A DNA stretch of 64,000 nt from Massospora cicadina (taxonomy: Eukaryota > Entomophthoromycota > Entomophthoromycetes > Entomophthorales > Entomophthoraceae). This document shows positions 46,509 to 56,166 of the stretch, piece after piece. Every line of letters starts with the position of its first letter. The first letter of the stretch is position 1. A program made the translations under genes and the position numbers. The stretch spans positions 62,001 to 126,000 of the forward strand of contig JAKSZP010005281.1 in the NCBI GenBank assembly GCA_022478985.1, written 5' to 3'. The notes beneath the pieces were generated by a model that was not told the origin of the DNA, did not search any database, and worked only from the letters and a program-made list of their open reading frames with translations.

Positions 46509-46526
46509 TGGTGCTCACTACAGGGG
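46509..46526 (+). other. Primer binding site of element C
   Basis: TGGTGCTCACTACAGGGG begins four bases after the LTR, the same as in B. The donor tRNA, which should end ...AGCACCA, was not identified. Confidence 0.7.
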
Positions 46527-46565
46527 GCTCCGAGATGACCTAAGTGAAAACGTCTATCACAAAAA

Positions 46566-48506
46566 ATGGAAACCAATAGCAGCCCTGACAACCAAACGAC
46601 TGGTCAATTGAGGAGCGTTACTCAATGGGTTAGTACTTCGCAGTATGCAATTCTGCCCTCGCAGCTGGAAAGGCTAGAGTTCTGTGCCACCTTCCAACTC
46701 TCGTTGCCCTCCCTAGATGGGAGCCAATATCAACTTCAGTTTGAACATACCAATGATGTTGTTCAACAATTAGTCCATGGCATCTACACTGAGGGCGCCC
46801 GCTCCAGCTGCTCCCGCGCCTCCGCTGTACCATCCACAATGTGGGACCTCTATGCCTCAGCCATATTACCTGCTGTGGAGCTTACCTTGGGGCCTTAACG
46901 CTACCTTTATAACTTCATCCATCCCACAATTCATCACCTCCTCCAGGTAGTAGGATTACACCATCAGGAGGTCTCCCGGGACCTAGGGCTCACCCAAAAT
47001 TTACATTCCTATATTATCAACTTCTATGATGCTGCCTCCTCCTTCGTGCATGACAATTGCAAAGCTATACTTGATAACCGACGATTAATCAATGAGATCC
47101 GCGATCAAGTTGTGGTATTAGATAGCGGCATCTCTGGCTACCTCAAGGAGCAGTTTTGCCAAAACGCCCAGCTGTTTGAAGTGACATGGACCCAGCGTTT
47201 ATAACAAGTTGGAGAACTGCTACAGTCCCTACAGCAGCGCTACCAAGAGCTGGCCTCTCATGACTATCCCCCCTTGGATGCCAGGCCAGAAAGTCCCAAA
47301 GGGCGTCAAGGACCAGCTGGACCTGAGGGACCGCGTGGGCCTCAAGGGCCTTCAGGCCCCCCAACCTTGGGCGAACCTTAAGACCCCTGGCGAAGGGATA
47401 TAATAACCGCCCTGGCTGCCCTGCGGGGCCAGATCCAAAAAGTGGCATTGGGGTGCAAGCTCCAATCAGATGGTGTCCCCCTCGACCCCAGGGTCTCCAT
47501 TGAAGCGGTGTCAGATGAGATGGATAACCTCAGCGCTTTCATGAGGCTTACCAACGCTCGCATCTCCTGGCTTGAAATAACGTGTCATGAGTTTGAAACC
47601 CAGTTGGCCACCATCAAAAACCAGCTCCAACAACAGAACGCCGAGATTCAATCCTTAAAGGAGCAGGTTGCCAGCAAGGCATCCGCTTCCACCTTCAGTC
47701 AAAATTGGGAATACATCCAAGAAGACTTAGAAAGCTTGTGGAGGCAGTTAGATCAGCAGGTTCCTCGAGAATATGCAGAAATGGAGATCTCATAGTTGAC
47801 ACCTATCCCAGGTGTTAACACCCTTTCCACTCCTATGGTCGCTAACTTTAAAACTAGCTTCAAGGAAAAGTTCACCCCCAGATGGGAGAGTATTGCCTCC
47901 TTCTTGTATGCCTATGAGAGTTCCATGGAGGAGGCCACCGATCAATAAAAGGTGAAGCACATCCACTCCTGCCTAGACAGCACTGCCCAGGAAATCATGA
48001 CTCCCCATCTGAAGGAGTGTAACACCTAGGAACATGTCTGCACCGCTCTGATCCAAGAGTTCAGCAGTAACCAAACCTTGGCCAACCAGAAGCAAGCGTT
48101 CATGGGCATTCGACTTAACAAAAGGAGAAAACCATATGAAGTTTGCCAACCAGTTCTACGCTCAGGCACAACCTTTGGTTATGACAAACCGTATACCCTG
48201 GATGACTCCATCACTGCCATCATCTCCGCCCTGGGGTCCTATCCTGAGGTCCAGATGCACATGATCGGGCAAAAATATGGGTTCACTTGTATCAGGGAGA
48301 TTAAGGAGGCCCTCAACGAGATCCCTGCCATGATCCTGCACTCTAAACCTGCGTCCACTGGCCCCTCTAACCGCCCTAGGGTCCATGTAGTTGAGAACCA
48401 GAAAAACCCCCATCCTCAGTGCACCTATTGCAATGGCTTTAGGCATAGCGCTAAGACTTGTTGGAAACGTCTAGCTGAGGAGGTGGGAAAAGGGCAGTCA
48501 GCATGA
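46566..48506 (+). pseudogene. gag of element C: N-terminal region, collagen-like stretch, coiled coil, capsid, CCHC knuckle
   Basis: The ATG at 46566 opens a 110-codon frame (VTQWVSTSQYAILPSQ). The same frame later holds seven G-X-Y triplets (GRQGPAGPEGPRGPQGPSGP, 47301-47363), then a heptad-rich segment (47560-47720: NARISWLEITCHEFETQLAT, KNQLQQQNAEIQSLKEQV), so a trimeric collagen-plus-coil stalk is conceivable. A capsid-like region follows (FKTSFKEKFTPRWES near 47848). It ends with a zinc knuckle CTYCNGFRHSAKTC (about 48420-48462), placed by frame at 48078-48506. Stops at about 46896 and 47379 and frame changes break it. Gag should form particles; the knuckle packages RNA. Confidence 0.85.
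47301..47363 (+). repeat. Collagen-like G-X-Y coding stretch in gag of C
   Basis: Seven consecutive Gly-X-Y triplets in the gag frame; B has a matching imperfect run at 31235-31295 and A a trace near 10650. Pro sits in X or Y in most triplets. Confidence 0.9.
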
Positions 48507-49060
48507 AGGACGAGGTGCTCCATGCTGACACCCCTGTCCAGCCTCAAGTAACCCCTACACACAAACCAGAAGCCGTTAACCCTGAGGAAGTAGCTGCAGT
48601 ATCTAATGACAATAAAGACATTGATACTGCTTACTCTTCTTCTGATGATTCTCCCATGTTCCTTACGTTGCCACCTCAGTTTGGAAGTTTGGTCACCCGA
48701 GTCGCCATCCAGGTCCACAAGATTCTGGTTTACACCATAGTCGACAGTGGCTCCCCTGTGAATGTTATCTCTTCCAAGCTGATGAAACGCATCAAGGTCG
48801 CCCCCAATATGCCACACTACATGGAGTATGGCATGGCTGGCCCTCAGTGCACCCAATCCATAGGGGCCTATTCCTCTCTACTGATTTGGTTCAGAAAGCT
48901 CGCTTTGGATACAACTGCCATCACTCTGGACAACACTAGCTACAATCTGCTCATTGGGACCCAGTTTCTTTGAGACTATTCAGCTGTTATCCACTACGAT
49001 GGTGGTTTTCTCTCCCTTTTAGGACATCGAGTCCCTCTGGTTTTTGAGACTGCCCATGAT
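48503..49060 (+). pseudogene. Aspartic protease of element C
   Basis: The 156-codon frame starts MKDEVLHADTP at 48503, overlapping the gag knuckle frame by four bases (ATGA). It has a long acidic/polar linker, then YTIVDSGSPVNVISSKLMKR with the active-site D-S-G (about 48735-48790) and TSYNLLIGTQFL (about 48935-48970). A TGA follows at 48971-48973, after which the sequence continues DYSAVIHYDGGFLSLLG. Processes Gag-Pol. Confidence 0.88.
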
Positions 49061-49167
49061 TCTAGGGCTGATGTCAAGGCCCAAGCCTGCCTACTGGAGA
49101 CGAAGGATGAATTATTTGGCTCAAGTACCACATCTGGAGCTCTTGAGTCCGGCTACCCCCTCCTGCT

Positions 49168-50500
49168 GTGGATGGATCAGAGGGGATGCCAGTTTACTTG
49201 CCCCAAGCGATTACTGTACCCCCAAAATCCCAGGTCATTGTTGACACCCAGTTCCACATCAACATTCCCTTGGGGTATTTACTGGAGGTTCGAGGTCTGG
49301 ATAACCCATCTCCCAAGGAAGTGCTGACCTGCCCCGGAATCTTTGATCCAGTGTATGCTGGATCAATATTAGTGTTGCTAGCCAACCTGACTAAAAACCA
49401 AAAGTTATAGGTCCTAACCAACCCACCGCTTACGTCCACCTGTTACCAATGGGGGCTGTTGCTGACGTCCAAAGCTTTGGGGACTTAAGGGACTTCATCT
49501 TGGAGTCACCACCCTTGGTCACTTTGGTCGACGCTAACATAGGAAAGGACCTCTCTGATGAACAGCGACTTAGAGTTCAGGAGCTCCTGGAGGAATACTC
49601 GGATCTATTCTCCACTTTGACCTATGACTTTGGAAGGATGAATGGAGTCCTCCACCTTGTAGAAACTGGGGACGCCCCCCATTTCTGTCCTGGCCTTACC
49701 ACAAGAGCAAGGTCAAAGAGGCCCAGGTCATTGTAGAACTCAAACAGCTGCTTGACGCGGGGCTCTTGGTCCCTTCACGTAGTCCTTAGTCTTCCCCTCT
49801 TTTGCTGGTCCAAAAGAAGAATGGTAAGCACCTGGTGGTGATGGATTATTGATGACTCAACTCCATCACCAAGAAGGACAGCTATCCTCTGCCCCAGATC
49901 AATGATTCTCTCCATCTTCTTGCAGGTTCCCAGTACTTCTCAGCCATGGACCTCACCAGCGGGTATTGGCAGGTTGAGCTTGCTCCTGAAGACTGAGCCA
50001 AGTGTGCTTTAATCGCCCACAAAGGGTTGTTCAAGCCCACCCAGATGCCCCAAGGCCTCTGCAACGCCCCGGCCATGTTCCAGCGCGCCATGGATGGGAT
50101 CCTTGGGGACCTGAAGCTCTCCTGTGTCCTGGTCTACCTGGATGACATCACCGTTTTTTCGCGAACTTTTAATGGACATGTCAAACATCTTAAGGAAGTC
50201 TTTGAGCATCTCTGGAAGGCCTCCATCAAGCTCAAGCTCTCAAAGTGCTCCTTTTTCCAGCCCGAGCTAGAGTTTCTAGGCCATAAGGTCTCCAAGCGTG
50301 GCATTCAACCTATCCCCAACAAGGTCGACGCCATAGAAAAGATTTCACGCCCCCAAAGCCTACAAGATATTCAAGTCTTTTTAGGTATGGTGGGCTATTA
50401 CCATCAGTTCATCCCACAGTTTGCTGACCTCGCAGAGCCATTGTTCTACCTTCTACAAAAAATGTACCGTTTGAATGGCGACCTGAGCATGAACAGGCCT
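49168..50500 (+). pseudogene. Reverse transcriptase of element C
   Basis: Pieces in order: an upstream region (49168-49410), VQELLEEYSDLFSTL (about 49576-49620), LLLVQKKNGKHLVVMDY then TGA-TGA and LNSITKKDSYPLPQ (about 49800-49900), AMDLTSGYWQVELAPED (about 49943-49993), TGA at 49994-49996, AKCALIAHKGLFKP, MPQGLCNAPAMFQRAMDGIL (about 50045-50104), VLVYLDDITVFSRTF with the YLDD box (about 50127-50171), FLGHKVSKRGIQPI and FLGMVGYYHQFIPQF. A TAG at 49787 replaces a likely Trp (SPWSSP). The second half is one open frame of 171 codons. Confidence 0.95.
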
Positions 50501-50514
50501 TCAACGCTTTACGT

Positions 50515-51096
50515 ATGGCCTTATGTACTAAACCTGTTCTAGTTCATCCCCATTTTGATAAGCCTTTCTTTCTGTTCACGGATGCTAGTGATGTCACTGT
50601 TGGGGCTATCCTGGATCAGCATGATGAGAACCAGGTTGATCATCCCATAGCTTATTTTAGCAAGACCCTAAGCAAGGCTGAGCGGAACTACAGCGTCACC
50701 AAGAAGGATTGCCTAGCAGTTCTCTTAGCCATCAAGCATTTCTGGCCCTACCTCTATGGTACCCATTTTACTATTATTACTGACCATTCTTCCCTTCGAT
50801 GGCTGCAGCAAATGAAAGACCCAGATGAACGGTTGGCCAGGTGGGCCCTACGACTACAAAGCTACGACTTCACCATCATCCACTGCGCTGGCACTATTCA
50901 CCAAAACGCTGATGGACTCTCCAGGATGCCGGTATTAGCAGTCCTGAACCCGGAGGAGGATCAGTTCTATGACTTGATAGGGCAGCCCAAACAACGGGAA
51001 CTGGAATCCCCCCAGGTCCAAGCTGAACTCCGCTGGATGACTCAAGACACCCAAATCAAGGATGGGTTACTCTACAAGAAAGTCAACAAGAAGTAG
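50515..51096 (+). CDS. RNase H of element C, intact stretch
   Basis: 193 codons without a stop. HPHFDKPFFLFTDASDVTVG holds the first Asp; ERNYSVTKKDCLAVLLAIKH has Asp where the family normally has the catalytic Glu (T.KEC); IITDHSSLRWLQQM holds the third; and IHQNADGLSRMPV holds the last. It ends in a tail leading to the integrase zinc-binding region. It would degrade element RNA during copying. The Glu-to-Asp change may weaken it. Confidence 0.93.
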   Translation: MALCTKPVLVHPHFDKPFFLFTDASDVTVGAILDQHDENQVDHPIAYFSKTLSKAERNYSVTKKDCLAVLLAIKHFWPYLYGTHFTIITDHSSLRWLQQMKDPDERLARWALRLQSYDFTIIHCAGTIHQNADGLSRMPVLAVLNPEEDQFYDLIGQPKQRELESPQVQAELRWMTQDTQIKDGLLYKKVNKK

Positions 51097-52160
51097 CTTC
51101 CCTACATCTGACCCTCCTCTCATACTGATGTCATCCTGGAAGGCCACACTACTGTTGGGCATGGTGCGGTCAAGAAGACCCATGAGTGGCTGAAGTCACG
51201 CTGCTACTGGGACCAAATGGTCAAAACCATCCAAGAGGTTCTGGAAGCCTGTATGACCTGCCGATCCCAAGACTGGGACAACCCTCAATATCAGCACTCC
51301 GTTGTTGTGCCAACCAAACCTTACAATGTTGTTAGTATCGATGTGGTAGGTCCCCTCCCCACTGGTCTACATAGTCACAAGTATATTATTCTTGCCATAG
51401 ACCATCTAACTAAGTGGGTTGAGGCGATCTAAGTCCCTGCAGCCACAACTAAGGCTACCGCCCTATTCCTTGTTCACTCCATTTTCACCCAGCACGGGTG
51501 CCCCCAGACCTTGCTCTTGGACAATGGTTTGAACTTCACCTCCCAGGTAGTACAAGAATTAACTTCGTTATTTGGCACCGTCCTGAGTTTTGCTGCTCCC
51601 TACCACACTTCTACTCATGGGGCGGTAGAACAGGCTAACTAACTCTTGTCTCCATCCTACGGAAGTTGGCCGCCTCAGATCCTGCCCGCTGGAACCATTA
51701 TTTGCCCAAAAACCTTGCTTGCTTACCGGGTAAGCTATCACCGTGTCATCAAATTGTCCCATTTGAAGCCCTGTATGGGCGGGCACCTCAGCTACCCAGT
51801 AGCATCCAGCCCCTGCTCAAAGCCTCCACTCCTGAGAACGCCAATTTAAATATGAGGGCTCTAGCCGATAAAATTGTCCAGCTCCAAGCCCAAGCCACTC
51901 AAGGCATTGTTACCACCACTGGAAGAGAGACATCCTGATCAAATCTTGGACGACCCTCCTTACCAGAATTTCAACTAGGTGACCTTGTTCTCTTTTATCA
52001 TCATTGACCTGGAGGCTGACAGAACAAGCTTGACGTACTGTGGTCTGGACCCTACAAAGTTATACACAAGGTGAAGTCTGAGTACTCCATTGCTGACATC
52101 AATCAGGGGACTGTTGTAAACCAAGTGCATGGTCGGTCCCTCTGGCCATACACCCCCCTC
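51097..52160 (+). pseudogene. Integrase of element C
   Basis: Zinc-binding segment: HTTVGHGAVKKTHEWLK, then ACMTC (about 51143-51262). Core: VVSIDVVGPLPTGL with the first Asp (about 51331-51366), LLLDNGLNFTSQ with the second (about 51514-51545), and STHGAVEQAN with Glu (about 51612-51640). Stops at 51430 (TAA) and 51640 (TAA) and a frameshift near 51650 break the rest. A C-terminal barrel is visible as KLDVLWSGPYKVIHKV with substitutions (about 52027-52075). No chromodomain is seen. Confidence 0.9.
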
Positions 52161-52167
52161 TGACAGG

Positions 52168-52183
52168 ATCTTGAAGGGGGCCT
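52168..52183 (+). other. Polypurine tract of element C
   Basis: GATCTTGAAGGGGGCCT ends directly before the 3' LTR start TGTCAGG; the GAAGGGGG core is purine-only. Confidence 0.75.
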
Positions 52184-52598
52184 TGTCAGGATTTGAGATA
52201 AGAATTGTATTGAATTTCCATCTTCTGAATCTGGCCGTGCTGAATGAGTTGTTGAACCTAACCAAGAAAAAACTCTTTCAGGATCATCCTCAACTATTCC
52301 TGAGTCACATGGAGCGGCCTTTCCACCCTTTCAGTCAGGTGAGCGACGCTATCCATTGAGGACGCCCTCAAAAAGCCATTCTGGAAGATCAATAAAGATC
52401 CTGATTGGATGAAGCTCTGAAGATCCCAAAGGCACTGAGTCCCTATGCACCCTATAAATATCGAAGCATTTTAATTTAATAAATTATTTGGTAAACTAAC
52501 TCATTTTTTCTGTTTCCTCTTCGGTGCTCTTTTCTGATTTTTCCAGCCTTGAGCCACCGCAAACCCCAGCACCAGTCCAAGGAACTGTAGCGCTGACA
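52184..52598 (+). repeat. 3' LTR of element C
   Basis: Begins TGTCAGGATTTGAG and ends GCGCTGACA, near-identical to 46088-46504. Confidence 0.95.
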
Positions 52599-52603
52599 GC
52601 CAT
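52599..52603. repeat. Target-site duplication GCCAT, right copy (element C)
   Basis: Matches 46083-46087. Confidence 0.92.
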
Positions 52604-52660
52604 CCAAATGTAAGTTTTATAAGGAAGTTGTTGAATTTTATTACTAGTTGAGGTCAGCCT
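52604..52660 (+). pseudogene. Reverse transcriptase of element D, resumed after C
   Basis: SKCKFYKEVVEF continues the D RT frame broken at 46087 (family: KPSKC.F....VEFLG). The similarity stops after about 52645. Confidence 0.75.
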
Positions 52661-53940
52661 TAGCTAGGAATTGAATTCAATATTAACCTTATGGGTTGAG
52701 TCAGAGATCTTATCTTGTTCACCCAGGAATATAGCTTCAAATACTTTAATTTGTAGTATTTGTGTAGTACAAGGGTGAGAGGTTGTCTGAAGTGCAGAAT
52801 TGATTCTGATTGGTCTAATGTTGTTTATTTTATATATTACTAATTGGGATGCCAATCTAATGCAGGTGGATTGTAATCATAAATACGTTTATAAATGATG
52901 AATTTACCCTTTTTGATTACCTTTGAGAATCAGACTATAGTTGTTTTTACTAAACAAGAAAAGTTATAGATCGTCAAGTTGATTGATTACCAATCTGAGA
53001 ACAATCTTTTCAAGTTAGGAGTTGATCATTGAGCAAAGAACGTTTCACTTTGGGTTAAATTGATCCACATTAATATGTTGCCTCGCAGTGTTATATAAAT
53101 TATATTTTAATGGATATCAATTGATTGCTCATAAGCTGACAAATGCCATATGTATTCCTTTTTGTAAATCAACCACCATTGAAGAAGCCTCTAGCAATTT
53201 TTAACCTACACAACCATATTCCATGTTACATTCCTTATGATAATTACACACCAGTCTGATAACAATATTCACGTCTTGGCCAACCTATTTAAGGTTTGGC
53301 TTTTATTCTAATAAAATACCGTCCTTTACCTACTCTATATGTGCTTTAAGAGTTGTAGTGACAATTGACATTTTAGAGTGTGTTAAGGTCCCCAAGGTTA
53401 GGTTCTAGGTTAATGCACCTAGGCTGTTTGGCGCTATCAACTCTAAACCTGGATCTACAAGAAACTCCCGTGGGAACTTGCTTAGTCAGTGGGCATAGCA
53501 AAGGACAAGTGGGTATTAGTTATGAGGATGGAGGAACAAGGGGTATGAGGACCACCAGTGCCCACCCAAGAGAGGTTGATCTGCCAAGGTGAATTTGTGG
53601 TCTGCTGGATTGGGGAGTTTCCTGTGAACTTGTAGTGAAAGGTGCACCAATAAATGTGAAAGAGCAAGGGCCAGCAGTCTTCATGCTGTTTAGCCTGGAA
53701 CATTAATGGAGTTCCTATTGCATTGAATTTTGAAATTCGCAACAGAAGTACATTTCCTTAGTAATTTATCCTGAAAAATGGCCACACCACTGCACCTTCT
53801 AAATTGGGGGCCATCAGCTCTTGGATCACTCAGTAATGCATAAGAAACTGTGGAGCCTCCTGGGATCTGTCACTTTCCCCAAGAAGTTCTCACCAGCTAT
53901 TTTATAGTTTGCTTCACCCATTCACCCCCACACGTGTAAG
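52661..53940. other. Unrelated sequence between D's RT end and RNase H
   Basis: Expected spacing between these motifs is roughly 400 bp; here it is about 1.3 kb. No RT connection motifs are visible. A TATTTAAGG box (about 53287) and AATAAAATACC (about 53310) suggest an inserted LTR, but ends and duplication were not found. Confidence 0.45.
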
Positions 53941-53959
53941 AACGCCCCATTTATATGTA

Positions 53960-54430
53960 CCCCATAGTTCCAACAGGTGTATGAAGCCATAAAAGAAATC
54001 TTTATCACCACTCTTAATCTTTGTTATGCTGATGAAGATAAGCATTTTATTGTGAATTGCAATCCTTATAGTAGCTCAGTTGTTGCTATACTCCTGAAAA
54101 GACATGAAGGGTGCAAACATCCTGTGTCTTACTTTTTAATAAGTTTAGCATCACGGAGTATGACTAGGCCAAATATGATAAAGAGTTGGCAGCAGTTTCA
54201 TGGACCTTGTTGCCTGAAGATATGTTACAGGGTGCAAAGCATACAGTGGTTGTGCATATGGGCCACAATTCACTACTTATTATTGTAAACATCAGAAGAT
54301 AGCTCACAGTCATACCAGGACTCACTGCAACCTTTTAAGTTTCAATTTCAAATATGAGTTTGTCAAGGAAGCCCATAACTTGACAGATTCTTAAGCTGAA
54401 ATCCTCTAATGGGTCCTACTATAGACAAAG
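53960..54430 (+). pseudogene. RNase H relic of element D
   Basis: Open from 53977: YEAIKEIFITTLNLCYADED, then HFIVNCNPYSSSVVAILLKR (the first catalytic Asp of the family's V..DAS is changed to Asn) and HPVSYFL. A FNFKYEFVKEAHNLTDS-like end (about 54345-54395) matches E's FNFKYEFIKGALNILPD. Frameshifts occur between. Confidence 0.75.
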
Positions 54431-54789
54431 TCTCTGGATAGATGCAGTAATTCCCCTTAAGCAAGTTATAACTCCTCTACCTCCAACCATTGACGTGGTT
54501 GCGTCCCCCACCCCAAAGTTTAAGCCTAAATCTAAGTCTAAACATAAGTATAAATCCCATGTTCCACATTCCCTTGTATCACTGTTACTTATACAGAGCT
54601 GGTATGTGAATCTACTCCATAAAACCTTTGCTGGTATCCCCTTGTCAATGAAGGTTCTCTCCTGGATGCTGTTTTGGCATTACAATCTAAAGGTCTTGAA
54701 GGTCAGTTCTCCTAGCAAAGATTGATTTGGCTACAGCCCCTTCTATATGGTATTCACAAAAGGATATGGTATATTTTGCAACAAATTAT

Positions 54790-55700
54790 GGCTTCCCTCT
54801 GAGCTGTTTTCCCGCAATATATTGAATATCATGATCTACCAGTCATCTGGCACCCTGGGGTGAAAAAGTTTATCAATTAATTAAAAAACAGTTGAATGTA
54901 GTGAGCTGGCAAAAAAGGCTTCTGTCTGGATTGAGCAATGCATGATCTATGCTTGATCCAAGTCAGATAAGACTTGAAGGTATGCCTCCTCCACCCTCTT
55001 TGCCAAGGAGGCAGGTCCATGTACATCACTGTCAGTAGATTTTATTGCAAGTTCACCCATGTTCCATGAGTATGATGCAATCATAGTGGTTATTGATTGC
55101 TTTACAAAGTATGTTATCTTTATTTTTTGTTTACAACCACTACAGCTAAGAACATGGCACAGTTGTTTGTGGCACATAAGTTTTCAATGTTTATAGTTCC
55201 CCAGGAAGCAATCAGTGATATGGGGCCTTGGTTTACCTCACAATTATGGGAGGCTTTGTTTTAAATGCTGAAGATTAAGCCCTGCAGATCTTTGACTTAT
55301 AATCTTCATTCAAATGGTCAAACGGAGCTTACTAACCAGTCTTTGTAACAGTACCTTCATTTCAATGTTACTGCTTCTCAGAATACATGGGCAGCAGACC
55401 TCCCTATGGTCCAATTTTCATACAAAATCCTCTCCATTTAGTAACAGGTTTCAACTATGTATGCTAACTTGGGATATAACTCTGCTTTCACTATTGCCTC
55501 AAATGCGCTGTAACATTCCAGCTGCAGATCTCTTTGTCACACACATCTGGGAGGTTTATTAAAAAGTCTAAAGCCAGATGACTAAATCAACCAATGACGC
55601 CAAGCGTTTTGTGAACAAGAAATAAAGTTGGGCTCCTAGCTATCAGGAAAGTAATTTGGTAGTGTTGGTGCCAAAATCTGCACATTAAAGTATAATTCCA
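54790..55700 (+). pseudogene. Integrase relic of element D
   Basis: Pieces match E: DLPVIWHPGVKKFIN (about 54835-54880; E: GHPGNKKCID), VVIDCFTKYVI (about 55086-55118) with an Asp, AISDMGPWFTSQLWEALF (about 55210-55262) with the second Asp, and HSNGQTELTNQSL (about 55308-55345) with the Glu. WAADLPMVQFSYK follows (about 55390-55425). Numerous stops. Confidence 0.85.
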
Positions 55701-55914
55701 AAAGTTAGGTTTTAAACTGCCAGGACCATTTTCTATTACTAGGGTTTGAATATTGAAGCTTTTCACATTCAACTACCTCCTCACTTGAAAATTCGTGCCT
55801 CTTCTATGCTTCTTCACTTGTCTCTTTCAAAGTCAAGCCAGTGGATGGTGAGCTACTTTGGTGGAAGAAGCCCCTGAGTTTGAGATAAATTAGATTCTGG
55901 ATTCATGTCAGGTT

Positions 55915-56045
55915 AAATGCCAAGTGTATTACCTGATATCTTTGAAGGGATACCCAGCTTATAAAAGTATCTGAGTCGCATCTAAGGATTGTACTAACTG
56001 TTGCAAGCTAATGGAAAAATTTCACATTTAAAATCCAAATGCTCT
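55915..56045 (+). pseudogene. Chromodomain relic of element D
   Basis: KCQVYYLISLKGYPAYKSI, then CTNCCKLMEKFHI, corresponds to F's YLIAWKGYPAYEN...CMELVKAFH. The Trp of WKGY is lost. Confirms D as a chromovirus. Confidence 0.75.
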
Positions 56046-56151
56046 TGTTCCTGCCCCAGCCAATCCAGTTGCCATTTCCGCCATCAAACTACCTACTCAC
56101 CACAAGAATTATGCTCTTGCAAAAGCCCAGAAAGGGTGTGAGCCCTGCATG

Positions 56152-56166
56152 TCAAGGAAAGGGTAA
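56152..56166 (+). other. Polypurine tract of element D
   Basis: CAAGGAAAGGGTAA directly before TGTAAGACC; the core equals that of E and F. Confidence 0.8.

Larger units (their letters stand above)
46088..52598 (+). mobile_element. Ty3/gypsy LTR retrotransposon C, nested in D
   Basis: 6.5 kb. LTRs of 417 and 415 bp begin T(G/A)TCAGGA and end GCTGACA, with the perfect duplication GCCAT outside. Order: LTR, primer binding site, gag, protease, RT, RNase H, integrase, polypurine tract, LTR. It is the best preserved member of the A/B/C family, with long open stretches. Still, stops fall in every domain except RNase H, most of them explicable as C-to-T or G-to-A changes. No chromodomain is visible after the integrase. 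Confidence 0.95.

Noticed and set aside
48162..48856. Long minus-strand frames (94 and 143 codons)
   Set aside because: Exact antisense of C's gag and protease; no independent motifs.
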